DNA of 64,000 nucleotides. Origin: Mycoplasma leachii PG50 (lineage in GTDB: Bacteria > Bacillota_I > Bacilli_A > Mycoplasmatales > Mycoplasmataceae). Both the position numbers and the translations under genes were made by a program. Each line of letters opens with the position of its first letter. Position 1 is the stretch's first letter. Location: assembly GCF_000183365.1 (NCBI RefSeq), contig NC_014751.1:124001-188000 (forward strand), written 5' to 3'. Shown here piece after piece: positions 38,254 through 49,566 of the stretch. The notes under the pieces are model-generated. The model was not told the DNA's origin and made no database searches. It was given only the letters and a program-made list of their open reading frames with translations.

Positions 38254-40402
38254 AAACACAATCGTTTTAGATGATGTTGATGATGAATATATTAAATTAA
38301 ATGCTAGATCTAAGATTTTTTCAAAAGATCAAGACAATTTCCAATTAGATGTTAAAGCAGCTGAATTATATTTAAAAAATTATATTGAACCTAGAATGAA
38401 AAAGTTTTCTAGTCTAAAAGAAAGACTAGATTATTTGTTAGAAAATCAGTATTATGATTCAGAAATTTTAAATAAATATAGTTTTGATCAAATTAGTCAA
38501 TTAAATAATTATGCTTATTCATTTAACCATCATTTTCCAAGTTTTATGGGAGCTTTAAAATTCTTTAATGCTTATGGATTAAAAACTTTTGATACTACAA
38601 TGTATTTAGAAACTTATACAGATAGAGTATTAATGAATGCTCTATTTTTAGGTAATGGTAATTTTAATAAAGCAAAAAACTTATTAAAAGATATGATGTT
38701 AGGTAGATTTCAACCAGCAACACCTACTTTTTTAAATGCAGCTAAAAAGCATAGAGGAGAGTATGTTTCTTGTTATTTATTAAGAACTGAAGATAACATG
38801 GAATCAATTTGTAGAACAATTTCAACTTCACTACAACTTTCAAAAAGAGGTGGAGGAGTTGCAATTTGTTTAACTAATTTACGTGAAACAGGTTCTCCTA
38901 TTAAAAATATTTCAGGTCTAAGTTCAGGTCCAATTCCAGTTATGAAGATTTTAGAAGATTCATTTACTTATGCTGATCAATTAGGCCAACGTCAAGGAGC
39001 TGGAGCTGTTTATATTTCAGCACATCATCCAGATATTATTTCAGTTTTAGATACTAAAAGAGAAAATGCTGATGAAAAGATTAGGATTAAATCTTTATCA
39101 TTAGGATTAGTAATTCCAGATATTACTTTTGAATTAGCTAGAGATAATAAAGATATGGCTTTATTTAGCCCTTATGATGTTCAAAAGACATATGGTAAGC
39201 CATTATCAGATATTTCAATTACTGAAAAATATTATGAAATGTTAGAAAATCCTAATATTAAAAAAACATATATTAGTGCTAGAAAATTCTTTTTAACTGT
39301 TGCTGAACTACATTTTGAAAGTGGATATCCATATATTTTATTTGAAGATACTGTTAATAGAAGAAATGCTCATGATAAAAAGGGAAGAATTATTATGAGT
39401 AATTTATGTAGTGAAATTGTTCAAGTAAGTACAGCAAGTGAATATAGTTCTGATTTATCATTTATAAAAACTGGAGAAGATATTTGTTGTAATTTAGGTA
39501 GTTTAAATATTGATAAAATGATGAAATCAGGAAAAGAATTTTCAGATTCTATTTATAATGCAATTTCTGCTTTAGATATAGTTTCAAGAAATTCAGATTT
39601 AAATGCATCTCCTTCAATTAAAAAAGGAAATGCTGAAAATCATGCCGTTGGATTGGGAGCTATGAATCTACATGGATTTTTAGCAACTAATAAGATTATG
39701 TATGACTCACCTGAAGCTGTTGATTTTACTAATATGTTTTTTTATACAGTTGCTTATAACGCTTTTAAAGCTTCAAATAAATTAGCTAAAGAATTTGAAA
39801 AATTTGCTTCATTTGATCAATCAAGATTTGCTGATGGTTCTTGATTTGATAAATATACTAAATGTGAATTTGATAAATGAACACCACAAACAAATAGAGT
39901 AAAAGAATTATTTAAAGATTATGATGTTCAAATTCCAAGTCAAGCTGATTGAATTCAATTAGTTGAAGAAATTAAAAAAACAGGTTTAGCAAATTCACAT
40001 TTAATGGCAGTTGCTCCAACTGGATCAATTAGTTATTTATCATCATGTACTCCTTCACTACAACCAGTAGTTTCAACAGTTGAAGTTAGAAAAGAAGGAA
40101 AATTAGGAAGAGTTTATGTTCCAGCATATCAAATTAATTTTGATAATATGGGATATTATGCAATGGGTACTTATGAATTAGGACCAGATCCAATTATTAA
40201 TATTGCTGCAGCAGCTCAACAGCATGTTGATCAAGCAATTTCACTAACTTTATTTATGACTGATAAAGCAACAACTAGAGATTTAAATAGAGCATATGTT
40301 AATGCCTTTAAACAAGGTTGTTCTTCAATTTATTATGTAAGAATTCGTCAAGATGTTTTAGAAGATAGTGAAAACTATGAATGTGATGCATGTAAAATTT
40401 AA
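38240..40402 (+). CDS. nrdE: Ribonucleotide reductase catalytic subunit NrdE
   Basis: A 720-residue class Ib large subunit that reduces NDPs. It has the substrate-site Cys in GEYVSCYLL, the SLQLSKRGGGVAICLTNLR block, the radical-site segment NLCSEIVQ, ICCNLGSLNIDKM and MAVAPTGSISYLSSCTPSLQP. No N-terminal ATP cone for dATP inhibition is visible, as usual for Ib. The C-terminal redox pair is present as YECDACKI. The start ATG at 38240 is preferred over 38231 because GAGAGG is 9 bases upstream. Order nrdF-nrdI-nrdE is the usual Mollicutes operon. Confidence 0.97.
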
Positions 40403-40442
40403 AAAAAATTAATATCTAAAAAAACAAATTAATTTACAATAT

Positions 40443-40600
40443 TTGACAAATATAACTAGGCTATGCCACATTAAAAATATAAATATCTTGTATATTTATA
40501 AGATTGGCAGTGTGGTTCTTGCTGGACCTGGGTGATAATAGATCCCGAAAGACGGAGATTGAACCAAAAAACAACTCTTATAAAAAGAGTTGTTTTTTTT
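40443..40600 (+). ncRNA. Unassigned structured RNA (or prs leader) with terminator
   Basis: The 284-base gap between nrdE and prs holds a TTGACA (40443-40448) and then markedly less AT-rich, foldable sequence. CACA (40467-40470) pairs with TGTG (40511-40514), enclosing TATAAATAT/ATATTTATA (40478-40486/40492-40500). The next bases GTTC (40515-40518) pair with GAAC (40561-40564), enclosing GGG/CCC (40530-40532/40544-40546) and a GAAAGACGGAGATT segment. A terminator ends it at 40600. I could not match it to SRP RNA, tmRNA, RNase P, T-box, ykkC or purine riboswitches. It could be one of the abundant small RNAs reported from M. capricolum (such as MCS4) or a riboswitch for prs; neither is shown. 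Confidence 0.55.
40570..40600 (+). terminator. Terminator of the nrdE-prs intergenic RNA
   Basis: AACAACTCTT (40570-40579), short loop, AAGAGTTGTT (40585-40594), then T run. Confidence 0.9.
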
Positions 40601-40686
40601 ATCTTTTTTGCTTTTTTGTTTTTAGTGCAAAACAAGGTTATCAATAATTGCTTTTTTGTTATTATTATTTATGAAATGAGGTAATT

Positions 40687-41721
40687 ATGGATAATAAAGA
40701 TATTTATGTTTTTGGTCTTTCAGCAAGTCAGCAATTAGCAAAAGAAGTCTGTCATTTTTTAGGTGTTGAGCAAAAAGTTGTAAAAACTACTAGGTTTGCA
40801 GATGGTGAAATTTTAGTTGAATCAATTGATTCAGTAAGAGGAAAAGAAATCTATGTTATTCAATCAACATCAATGCCAATTAATGAAAATTTAATGGAAT
40901 TATTAATTGCTATTGATGCTTTTAAAAGAGGTAGTGCAGAAAAAATTAATGTAGTTATTCCTTATTATGGATATGCAAGACAAGATAGAAAAGCAAAAGG
41001 TAGACAGCCAATTACAGCTAAATTAGTAGCAGATTTACTAACAAAAGCAGGAGCTGATCGTGTAATTGTTTTTGATATTCACTCTACTCAAGCAATGGGA
41101 TTTTTTGATGTACCAATGGATAATTTTCAAACTTCACAAAGTCTAGCAAATGAAATAGTTGATACTATTATTAGAGAAAAGTTTGATCCTGAAAAATGTA
41201 TTTTAGTATCACCAGATTATGGAGGATTAAATAGAGTTCATAAAGTTGATTCATATACAACTAATATGACTAATGGCATTGCTGTTATTGGAAAAAGAAG
41301 ACCTGAACCTAATAAAGCTGAAGTTGAATTTGTTTTAGGAGATATTGATGGAAAAACTTGTTTTATAATAGATGACATGATTGATACTGGTGGAACTATT
41401 ATTAGTGGAGCTAAAGCATTAAAAGCAAATGGAGCAAAAGATGTTTATATTTTTGCTTGTCATGGTTTATTTAATGGTTCTGCTAAAGAAAGAATGACTC
41501 AAGCTATTAAAGATGGTATTGTAAAAAATGTTGTTGTAACTAATACTGTTGAAATTCCACAAGAAAGACATTTTGAGGGACTAAAAATTGTTTCAGTTGC
41601 CCCATTATTAGCAAATATGATTAAAGAATCACAAGAACATCATTCTTTAACAGAAGTTTATAATAAAAACAAAGATGAAATTCAGTTAAAAATTCAAGAT
41701 TTTATGAATAATAAAAACTAA
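40687..41721 (+). CDS. prs: Ribose-phosphate pyrophosphokinase (PRPP synthetase)
   Basis: A 344-residue enzyme making PRPP from ribose-5-P and ATP; PRPP feeds Upp and other salvage transferases. It has FADGEILVESIDSVRG, the YYGYARQDRKAKGRQPITAKL ATP segment split over the active site, the DIHSTQAMGFF Mg site and the PRPP motif CFIIDDMIDTGGTI (about 220-233). Start ATG after ATGAGGT. The 86 bases before it, after the RNA terminator, include TGTTATTAT (near 40658-40666), a possible extended -10. Confidence 0.97.
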   Translation: MDNKDIYVFGLSASQQLAKEVCHFLGVEQKVVKTTRFADGEILVESIDSVRGKEIYVIQSTSMPINENLMELLIAIDAFKRGSAEKINVVIPYYGYARQDRKAKGRQPITAKLVADLLTKAGADRVIVFDIHSTQAMGFFDVPMDNFQTSQSLANEIVDTIIREKFDPEKCILVSPDYGGLNRVHKVDSYTTNMTNGIAVIGKRRPEPNKAEVEFVLGDIDGKTCFIIDDMIDTGGTIISGAKALKANGAKDVYIFACHGLFNGSAKERMTQAIKDGIVKNVVVTNTVEIPQERHFEGLKIVSVAPLLANMIKESQEHHSLTEVYNKNKDEIQLKIQDFMNNKN

Positions 41722-42072
41722 ATTTTTGCTAAAAATTATTAAAATAATATTTGTAAAATTTATAAAAATAGCATTATTATTTTTATTAGGTTTATATTTT
41801 AAAAATAAAAAGATAATGTAAATATTAAATTTATAAAGATTATTAAATAATTTGAAAAAAGTTTGGCTTGTTATATAAAAAACATTAAATTATATTGATT
41901 TATTTATAAGTTGCTAAAATAATATAAAAATTAAAGAGTCTTTTAAATGTTTTATTATAAGACATATATAGTCTTATGTATTAATATTTTTTAAACAAAT
42001 AAAAGAATAATAAAGCTATTGTTGTAATTTAAAGAACTATTAAAATTAAAAAAATGTAAATAAGGAAAGTTA
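41722..42072 (+). other. AT-rich spacer between prs and pth
   Basis: 351 bases without an ORF of gene length. It is extremely AT-rich. One clear hairpin, ATAAGAC (41957-41963) with GTCTTAT (41971-41977), has no direct T run. I see no tRNA or known RNA motif. Confidence 0.6.
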
Positions 42073-42633
42073 ATGAAAGTAATAATTGGATTAGGAAATA
42101 TTGGAAAAGAGTATGAAAAAACTAGACATAACGCTGGTTTTATAGCTATTGATCTTTTATTAGAAAAGTATAAATATAATTCTGTAAAAGAAGAATTTAA
42201 TTCACTAGTTTACACATCTATTATTAATAATCAAAAAGTGTTGTTTGTAAAACCTTTAACTTTTATGAACAATTCAGGATTAGCAGTTAGACAAATTATT
42301 AATTTTTATAAAATAGATTTAAATGATCTAATAGTTATTCATGATGATAAAGATCTAAATATATCTAGAATCCAATTTAAAAAAGATGGTTCATCAGCAG
42401 GACATAATGGAATTAAATCAATTATTAATAATTTAAACACACAAGATTTTTATAGATTAAGAGTTGGAATAAATAAACCAGCAAATCAATGAAAAATAAT
42501 TGATTGGGTATTATCAAAGTTCAGTGATGATGAATTAAATTTATTAAAAGAATCTTTTGTTAATAAAAGTGAATTTATAAATGATTTTACTAATAATAAA
42601 ACTTTTATTTATTTAATGAATAAATATAATTAG
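42073..42633 (+). CDS. pth: Peptidyl-tRNA hydrolase
   Basis: A 186-residue enzyme releasing peptides from prematurely dropped peptidyl-tRNA. Motifs: IIGLGNIGKEYEKTRHNAGF with the catalytic His in RHNAGF, KPLTFMNNSGLAVRQI and VIHDDKDLNISRIQFK followed by GGSSAGHNGIKSI-like GSSAGHNGIKSII. Two TGA Trp near the C-terminus. ATG after AAGGAAAG. Terminator follows the stop. Confidence 0.97.
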
Positions 42634-42659
42634 ACTTCGTATTAAACGAAGTTTTTTAT
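42634..42659 (+). terminator. Terminator after pth
   Basis: ACTTCGT (42634-42640), 5-base loop, ACGAAGT (42646-42652), T6. Begins directly after the stop codon. Confidence 0.85.
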
Positions 42660-42730
42660 TATTAATTAGTAAAATTGGTTCAGTCTTGTTATTGTAGATT
42701 ACTAATTAGGAATATTAAAAAGGATATTGT

Positions 42731-42736
42731 TATAAT
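42731..42736 (+). promoter_or_regulatory. -10 element of rplI-dnaB
   Basis: TATAAT preceded by TTGT (extended -10 form TGTTATAAT), 28 bases before the rplI start. No good -35. Confidence 0.55.
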
Positions 42737-42763
42737 AAGATTAACAAAAGAAAGGTTCTTATT

Positions 42764-43207
42764 ATGAAAGTTATTTTTTTAAAAGATGTACCAGGTCAAG
42801 GTAAAAAAAATGAAATAAAAGAAGTTAGTGACGGGTATGCTAGAAATTATTTATTACCAAATCAATTAGTAAAAATTGCTACAAATAATAGTGTTAAAAC
42901 TTTAAATGAACATTTAAAAGCAGATCAAGAAGAAAAAGAATTAGCAAAAGCCCAAACTAAACAAATTAAAAAAACTCTTGAAGAATTGACACTTCATTTT
43001 AAATTACAGACTAATGATGATAAAGTATTTGGAAGTATTTCAAGTCAAGATATTGTTAATCAATTAAAAGATGTTCATAGAATTGAACTAGATAAAAAGA
43101 AATTTATTCGCTTTAAAAATATTAATAAAATTGGAATTAATTATATAAAAGTAAAACTAGATTTTGGTATTGAAGCAATAATCAAAATTGATGTTAAGGA
43201 AGTTTAA
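42764..43207 (+). CDS. rplI: 50S ribosomal protein L9
   Basis: A 147-residue protein with the L9 N-terminal signature ([20 protein letters not shown] then [10 protein letters not shown]), a long connecting helix and the C-terminal domain ([13 protein letters not shown]). Start ATG after AGAAAGG. The stop lies 1 base before the dnaB ATG, giving coupled rplI-dnaB expression, a common pairing in Firmicutes. Confidence 0.97.
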   Translation: MKVIFLKDVPGQGKKNEIKEVSDGYARNYLLPNQLVKIATNNSVKTLNEHLKADQEEKELAKAQTKQIKKTLEELTLHFKLQTNDDKVFGSISSQDIVNQLKDVHRIELDKKKFIRFKNINKIGINYIKVKLDFGIEAIIKIDVKEV

Positions 43208-43208
43208 A

Positions 43209-44537
43209 ATGAAAAAAGAATTATCAATTACAGAATTACTATATGCAGAGCGTTTTGTTTTAGGTGTAGCTATGAGTTTTTCTAATGCTCTTGCAGATAT
43301 TATTTCAGTTTTAAAAGTTGATGATTTTTCAATTGAGGCAAATAAATATATTTATCAAGCAATTATAGATTTAAATAACAAAAATAAATCTGTTTCTCCA
43401 ATTTCGGTGATTAATAGATTAGAAGCTATTAATAAATTAGATAAAGTTGGTGGAGATATTGTTGTTTATGAAATAGCTGCTGAAAACTATACAGATCAAG
43501 GTTTAGAAGAATATATAGATGTTATTCATAAATCTGGAGTTGTTAGAAAGCTTGATGCAGTTATTAAAGAATTAGAATTAAAAAGAAATAATGGAAATAC
43601 TGATGTTGATGAATTATTAAAAGTTGCTCAGACTAAACTTTTAGATATTGATCTTTCTATTAAAAGATTTGAAATTGAAGCTGTTGGAGATGTTGCTAAG
43701 AGAGTTGTTGAAAAAATTAAAGAACTTGAAATGAAAGCTGAGATTATTTCAGGAGTTCCAACTGGATATAATTATTTAGATTTAATTACTTCAGGTTGAC
43801 AAGAATCAGATTTTATTATTTTAGCTGCTCGCCCTAGTGTTGGAAAAACTGCTTTTTCTTTAAACTTAGCTTTTAATGCTGCTATGAAAAAATACCCTGT
43901 TGCTTTTTTTTCACTAGAAATGCCTGCTGAACAATTAACCCAACGTTTATTTACTAGACTTACAAGTATTGATTCAACTAATTTAAGAACAGGTAAAGGT
44001 TTAAGTAAACTTAATTGAGAAAGAATTCAAGCAACTAAAGAAAAACTAGAAGATATTCCAATTTATATTGATGCTACTCCTGGTATTTCAACTCAAGAAA
44101 TTAGATCTAAACTTTATAAAATGAAAAGAGATCATGATATTAAATTGTGTGTAATAGATTATTTACAATTAATAGTTGGTTCACAAAATAAAGATAGACA
44201 AAATGAAGTTAGTGAAATTTCAAGACAATTAAAACAAATTGCAAGAGAAACTTCAATTCCAATTATTTGTTTATCACAATTAAGCCGTAGAGCTGAAACT
44301 AGAGAAGACAAACGTCCTATGCTTTCAGATTTAAGAGATTCTGGTGCTATTGAACAAGATGCAGATATTGTTGCATTTCTATACCGTGATGATTATTATA
44401 AAAAAAATCAATCTGATAATCAGTCTAATTTAGAAAAAGAAAAAACTGAGCTAATTTTAGCAAAGCACAGAAATGGTGCTACTGGAACAGTTTTTTTAAG
44501 ATTTATTAAAGATTTTGGTGTGTTTAGAGATTGATAA
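43209..44537 (+). CDS. dnaB: Replicative DNA helicase
   Basis: A 442-residue hexameric helicase (called dnaC in Bacillus). The N-terminal domain has [14 protein letters not shown]; the RecA-like domain has Walker [32 protein letters not shown], Walker [11 protein letters not shown] and the [13 protein letters not shown] motif with [10 protein letters not shown] near the end. The ATG at 43209 is chosen because AAGGA lies 8 bases upstream; an in-frame alternative at 43188 is inside rplI without a site. Two TGA Trp. Confidence 0.97.
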
Positions 44538-44559
44538 TAGAAAAAAGACTTAATTTTGT

Positions 44560-44565
44560 TATAAT
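44560..44565 (+). promoter_or_regulatory. -10 element of lipoprotein gene
   Basis: TATAAT preceded by TTTTGT (extended -10), 37 bases before the lipoprotein ATG. Confidence 0.5.
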
Positions 44566-44601
44566 ATTTTGATGTATTATATTCTGAAAAAGGAGAAAAA
44601 G

Positions 44602-45888
44602 ATGAAAAAGTTATTAGGAGTATTAATGTTTGGATCTATAACAGTTTTTCCTACATTAACAGTAATTTCATGTTCTACTACAAAAACACATACTATAACA
44701 ACTAGTTTTAATAGTGATATTAAAGTTGATAAGTATGTTTGAAAAGATAATAAATTTACAACTGAAGAACAATCAACTAATATTCAAGATATTACAAAGT
44801 CTTTAAATGGATCAACTAATGCATATACTAGTACTATTTCTGATGTTTTAAACTTATTAACTAGAAATATTCAAGAAGTAAGAAATTTAAAAGAATCTTA
44901 TGACCTATTTAGAGGTAATGCTGAAAATACTAGTGTTTTAGGATATTATACTGGAGCTGATTCTAAACAAAAGAAAATAACTCAACAAGAATTTTATAAA
45001 AATTTAGATGATTCAAATACTCACATTTCTTCTTTAAAGGGTCTTTTACAATTTAGAGAATTTGTTAATAACAATAAAAACTCATCTATTGTAAATTCAT
45101 GAACAAAAAGTTTAAAAGATGATGCTGAACAAGTTAAAAAATGAGATGAAAATTTTGTAAAAAATCTTAATAATATTGTAAATTCATCAACTGATAACAA
45201 AATTAAAGATGTTAAATTAGTCTCAAAAGTCTCTAAAACAAATTCATCATTTTCTACTTTTGAACAAGATGTTAAAACAGCACCATCTAGTTCATCTTCT
45301 ATTTCTTTAAGTGAACAAAATAATGGTGTAATTGGAGATATTAAAGATTTAAAAGAACATAATGCTTATGTTTTTGGAACATCACTTACAAATGATCCTT
45401 TTGGAATGAGTATTGTTGGAGATAATAAGGGACCAGATATTAAAAGTCTAAAACCAACTATTAACTATTCATCAACAAAATTAAATAAAAAAGATAGCTC
45501 ATATGTTAATTTAGCTGATAATGGAAATAGTAGTAAATTTATTTATAATATTAATCAAAAATGAGAATTAAGTTCAGAACATAATTTCTATTATATGGCT
45601 AAAGATGCTGAAACTTTGGAATTACAAATAACTCATAGTATAAATAATAAAGATTTTACATTTTATGTACAATTTGGTGGGTTAAGAAAAGTTTATACTC
45701 CTTTAATTGAAACTTATGTTCCAAAAACTAAAAATGATGATAAAAAACATTCATTTGTAGGTTGAACATTTAATTCATATAGATTTAGTAATGATTATTC
45801 AAAAGGAGTTAATACACCCTATAGATTTAAAGATATTTTTTTAAAAATCTCAGATAAGAAAATAAATGGAACAGTTGCTAACAAATAA
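44602..45888 (+). CDS. Lipoprotein of unknown function
   Basis: A 428-residue protein with a classic mycoplasma lipoprotein signal: MKKLLGVLMFGSITVFPTLTVISC, cleaved before Cys24. The mature part is Ser/Thr/Asn/Lys-rich with low-complexity Ser runs near the middle, and a C-terminal domain that may form beta strands (KDFTFYVQFGGLRKVYTPL). TGA codes Trp in about six places, so the gene appears broken only in the standard code. Strong ribosome site AAAGGAG. No DUF31 triad, DUF285 repeat or other family seen. It is probably surface-exposed, as inference from the lipobox. Confidence 0.85.
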
Positions 45889-45944
45889 TAATAAAACAAC
45901 TTTAATAAATTCAATAATAAGGTAAAATAAATAATAAGTTAATC

Positions 45945-45973
45945 AAGTGTGGGATAATTTACCACACTTTTAT
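45945..45973 (+). terminator. Probable terminator after lipoprotein gene
   Basis: AAGTGTGG (45945-45952), 9-base loop, CCACACTT (45962-45969), then only TTTAT. The weak T run makes it less certain. Confidence 0.6.
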
Positions 45974-46017
45974 AACGTGATGCTTATATATTGATTCAAT
46001 AGAAAAGAAGGTAAGTT

Positions 46018-46944
46018 ATGGATAAATTTAGACATTTATTACTAGATAGTAATAATTTAGCAATTACTTCATTATGTATAACTTTATCTGCTCTTTTTAT
46101 TTATTCAATTTTTAAACTAGTTAGAGTTCATTTCAAAAATTATAGTAGCGGTTTTAGAATTAGTAGTAAAGTTAAATTTAGTACAAGAAAAATTACATAC
46201 GTAGCAATGATGGTTGGAGTTTCAGTTGCAACAACAACTGTTATTTCTTTAACATTACCAATTACAGTTTTACCACCAATTAGAGTAGCTTTTGAAGGAG
46301 TTATGATTAAAATCACAGGAATGATTTTTGGTCCTTTTGTTGGTTTAACTGTTGGAATTGTTACTGAATTATTAACGTTAATGTTTGTTCCTTCATATAT
46401 TCATGTAGCTTATCTTATTGTTGCTTTTTCTTTTGGTTTTTGATCAGGAATGACTTCTTATGCCTTTAAATTAAAAAAGAATTGATTAACTTTAGTATTT
46501 GTTACTGTGTTTTTATTAATATCTGCTGGTATTATGTTTTGACTAATGCAAGGAATGAAAGAAATTAATCCAGAAACTTCACTATTTGGTGTTAAAATAC
46601 CTGCTGATATTTATCCGTTTTTATTTTTAATAATGATTTCTATTACACTAATTTTTATTTATGGAATTGTTTTAGTATTACATATTAGAAAAAGACAAAA
46701 ATGATTAGAAGTAATGTTACCAATAATTTTATTATGTGTTATTAGTGAAATTTTGGTTACTGTTTTAGTTGCGGCTTGAGGAGATTATCAAATGTTTGGA
46801 TTAAGAAACTCTTCAGGTTCTGAAAATCCATTTATTACTATGGTTGTAGTAAGAATTATTCAAATACCAATTAAGATCTTTTTTAATACTGCTATTCTAA
46901 CTACTGTTTATATTGTTTTAAGACCTCTAATTAAAGTTAAATAG
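46018..46944 (+). CDS. Putative ECF transporter S component (MPN527-like)
   Basis: A 308-residue membrane protein. After an N-terminal extension with one helix and a basic segment, KITYVAMMVGVSVATTTVIS begins the six-helix S-component-like domain, with PPIRVAFEGVMIKITGMIFGP, GLTVGIVTELLTLMF and later helices. S components bind a vitamin or cofactor and work with a shared EcfAAT module, which is not in this window. The substrate is unknown; folate or riboflavin types share this look. Start ATG after GAAGGTAAGT. cysS follows 8 bases after the stop. Confidence 0.75.
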
Positions 46945-46952
46945 GAGTTTTT

Positions 46953-48278
46953 ATGCAACTATATGATTCATTATCTAAAACAAAAAAGAATTTAAATAAA
47001 AAAACTATTAATTTATATTGTTGTGGACCCACTGTTTATAACTACATTCATATAGGAAATGCTCGTCCAGTTATTTTAGTTGATGTTTTAATTAGATATT
47101 TAAAAAGTAGAAACATTAAAATTAATTATTTACAAAACATTACTGATATTGATGACAAAATCATTTTAAAAGCTTTAGATAATAATTTAACTGAATTAGA
47201 AATTTCTCAAAAATACACTAAAGCTTATTTAAATGATTTAGAATCTTTAAATATTAATCAACCTGACAAAATCATTTTGATCAGTGAAAAAATGAATGAA
47301 ATGATTAAATTTATAAAAGATTTAGTTGATATTAAAGCTGCTTATGAACTTGAGGGTGATGTTTATTTTAATATTAAAAAATATCAAAATGAATATTGTA
47401 AATTATCTGGATATAAATTAGATGAATTAATTAGTGGTAAAAGAATTGAGATTGATTCTAAAAAAGATTATAGTTTAGATTTTAGTTTGTGAAAAAAAAC
47501 TGAAATAGGAATTAAATGAGATTCAGTTTTTGGTCTAGGTAGACCTGGTTGACACACTGAATGTGTTCTTTTAATTGATGAGTATTTTAATCATCAAACT
47601 ATAGATATTCATGTTGGTGGAATTGATTTAAAATTCCCTCATCATGAAAATGAAAGAATTCAGTTTATTGCAAAAAATAATAAAGAACTTGCTAATATTT
47701 GATTACATAATGGACATTTACAAATTAATAATGAAAAGATGTCTAAATCTTTAGGTAATGTAATTTTAGTAAAAGACTTTATTAAAAAGTATAACAAAAA
47801 TACTTTACGTTGAATTTTTTTAACAACAAATTATACTCAACCTTTAAATATAAGTGATGATTTAATTTATCAAGCTAATAAATTTTTTGAAAAATTAACT
47901 AATTTAAGTAAAAAAACAATTCAATTTATTATTAAAAATGATTTAGAAATTGAATTGATTAATCAATCTGAATATATAGATCAATTTAATAGTTATATGG
48001 ATGATGATTTAAATACTTCTTTAGTTTTATCTTTAATTGATTCATTAATAAAACAAATAAATAAAAACATACTTGACAATAAATTTGAAAACTTTAACTT
48101 ATTAATTAGTTCATTAAGTTATATACTAGATGTTTTAGGATTTAAAAATGTATTTAATTACAATTTTAAAAAAGAAACTAAAAAATTATTTTTAAAATGA
48201 CAACAATTAGTTAAAAACAAAGAGTTTGATAAAGCTGATCTTATTAGAAAAGATTTAATAGAACAAGGAATCTTATAA
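46953..48278 (+). CDS. cysS: Cysteinyl-tRNA synthetase
   Basis: A 441-residue class I synthetase. It has the zinc/cysteine-binding YCCGPTVYN, the HIGH-type signature [20 protein letters not shown] and HHENE (further zinc ligands), and the KMSKS loop EKMSKSLGN. The C-terminal anticodon-binding part is complete. Many TGA Trp. Ribosome site TAGGAG overlaps the previous stop; rlmB starts 1 base after its stop. Confidence 0.97.
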
Positions 48279-48279
48279 T

Positions 48280-49014
48280 ATGAACCATAACTTAATCTAT
48301 GGTAAGCATGTAGTTTATGAATTATTAAAAAAACATAAAAACATGGTTAAAGAAATTTGAGTTAAAAATTTAAAGCTTTTAAATGAATTTGATTTGAAAA
48401 ATACAAAAATTAAAATAAATGTTGTATCAGAGAATAAATTGGATCAGTTATTAAAAACAAATGAACCACATCAAGGAATTATTGCAGAAATTAAAGATTT
48501 TAACTATACACCATTTGATGAATTAATTAATGACTTAAATACAAAAGAAAAATCATTAGTTTTAGTTTTAGATCAAATTCATGATCCTTATAATTTTGGA
48601 GCAATTATTAGAAGTTGTAGTTTATTAAATGTTGATGGAATTATTATTTTAGATAAAAAACAAGTACAAGTTAACTCAACAGTTCTTAAAACAAGTAGCG
48701 GTTCAGCTTTTGATATTAAAATAAGTAAAACTAATAATTTAAATAATGCTATTAAAATTTTAAAAAATAATGGATTTTGAATTTATGCAACTAATTTAAA
48801 TCAAAATTCAACTGATATGACAAAAACCCAGTTTGCTAATAAAACTGTTGTAATTATTGGAAATGAGCAAAAAGGTGTTAGTGAGTTATTAACAAAAAAT
48901 AGTGATTTTAATATTTATGTTCCATCTAATAAAAACATTGATTCATTTAATGCAAGTGTTGCTTGTTCAATTATTTGTTTTTGAATAGCAAATTATTTGA
49001 ACAAATTGTCATAG
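48280..49014 (+). CDS. rlmB: 23S rRNA (guanosine-2'-O-)-methyltransferase, TrmH/SpoU family
   Basis: A 244-residue SPOUT enzyme. The N-terminal substrate-binding domain starts LIYGKHVVYELLKK; the SPOUT motifs are LVLDQIHDPYNFGAIIRS (motif 1), VVIIGNEQKGVSELL (motif 2) and SFNASVACSIICFW (motif 3), which build the knotted SAM site. Pairing with cysS is a conserved Firmicutes arrangement. RlmB (G2251) is the most likely identity; a related tRNA or rRNA target cannot be excluded. Confidence 0.9.
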
Positions 49015-49038
49015 TTTTTTAATCAAAAGAAATACATA

Positions 49039-49044
49039 TATAAT
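49039..49044 (+). promoter_or_regulatory. -10 element of rpmG-secE-nusG
   Basis: TATAAT 31 bases before the rpmG start; T-rich upstream region gives no clear -35. Confidence 0.5.
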
Positions 49045-49074
49045 ATTAATTGTTAGTATCTTTGGAGGTTTTAT

Positions 49075-49236
49075 ATGAGAAGTTCAACAAATAAAAAAGC
49101 AACATTAGTTTGTGTTGAGTGTTTAAGTAGAAATTATTCTGTTAATAAGAGTGGTTTAACTCAAAAACAAAGACTAGAAATTAAAAAATTTTGCACTACT
49201 TGTAATGCACATACCCTACATAAGGAAACAAGATAA
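49075..49236 (+). CDS. rpmG: 50S ribosomal protein L33
   Basis: A 53-residue zinc-type L33 with two CxxC pairs (CVEC and CTTC). It is Lys-rich and the RLEIKKFC block is typical. GGAGGT precedes the ATG. Its stop overlaps the secE ATG (TAATG), so the rpmG-secE-nusG group is coupled. Confidence 0.95.
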
Positions 49237-49550
49237 TGGAAAAAGAAATTAGTATAGATCAAGTTGAACAAAATGAACTTATAAAACCTAAAAATACACA
49301 AAAAATTTCTAAAGCAACTAAAAAGAAATTAAAAGTTAAAAAAGAAAAACAACCAAAAAATTTTAGAAAATGATTTAAAGAGCTTCCAATAAGAATGTCT
49401 AAGGAATTCTTTAAAATTAGATGAACTGGTTCAAGAAGTTTAGGTAAAAAATTTTTAATAGTAATTATTTTTATGAGTATTTTTGCTTTGTTATTTTTTG
49501 GTGTAGATATTGTGATTCAACATTTATTTAGATTAATAAAAGCATTTTAA
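49236..49550 (+). CDS. secE: Protein translocase subunit SecE
   Basis: A 104-residue SecYEG subunit. A long basic N-terminal extension (about 45 residues, Lys-rich) precedes the conserved amphipathic segment (WFKELPIRMSKEFFKIRW) and a single membrane helix (FLIVIIFMSIFALLFFGVDI). The extension is longer than in most bacteria. Position before nusG is standard. Confidence 0.92.
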
Positions 49551-49566
49551 TTAGGGGAGACAATTT

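Noticed and set aside
40443..40600. SRP 4.5S RNA, tmRNA or RNase P RNA
   Set aside because: The hallmark GGAAGGAAGCAG-type loop of SRP, the tRNA-like end and tag ORF of tmRNA, and the conserved P RNA core are absent.
41957..41977. Hairpin in the prs-pth spacer as the prs terminator
   Set aside because: It lies 236 bases after the stop and has no T run directly after it.
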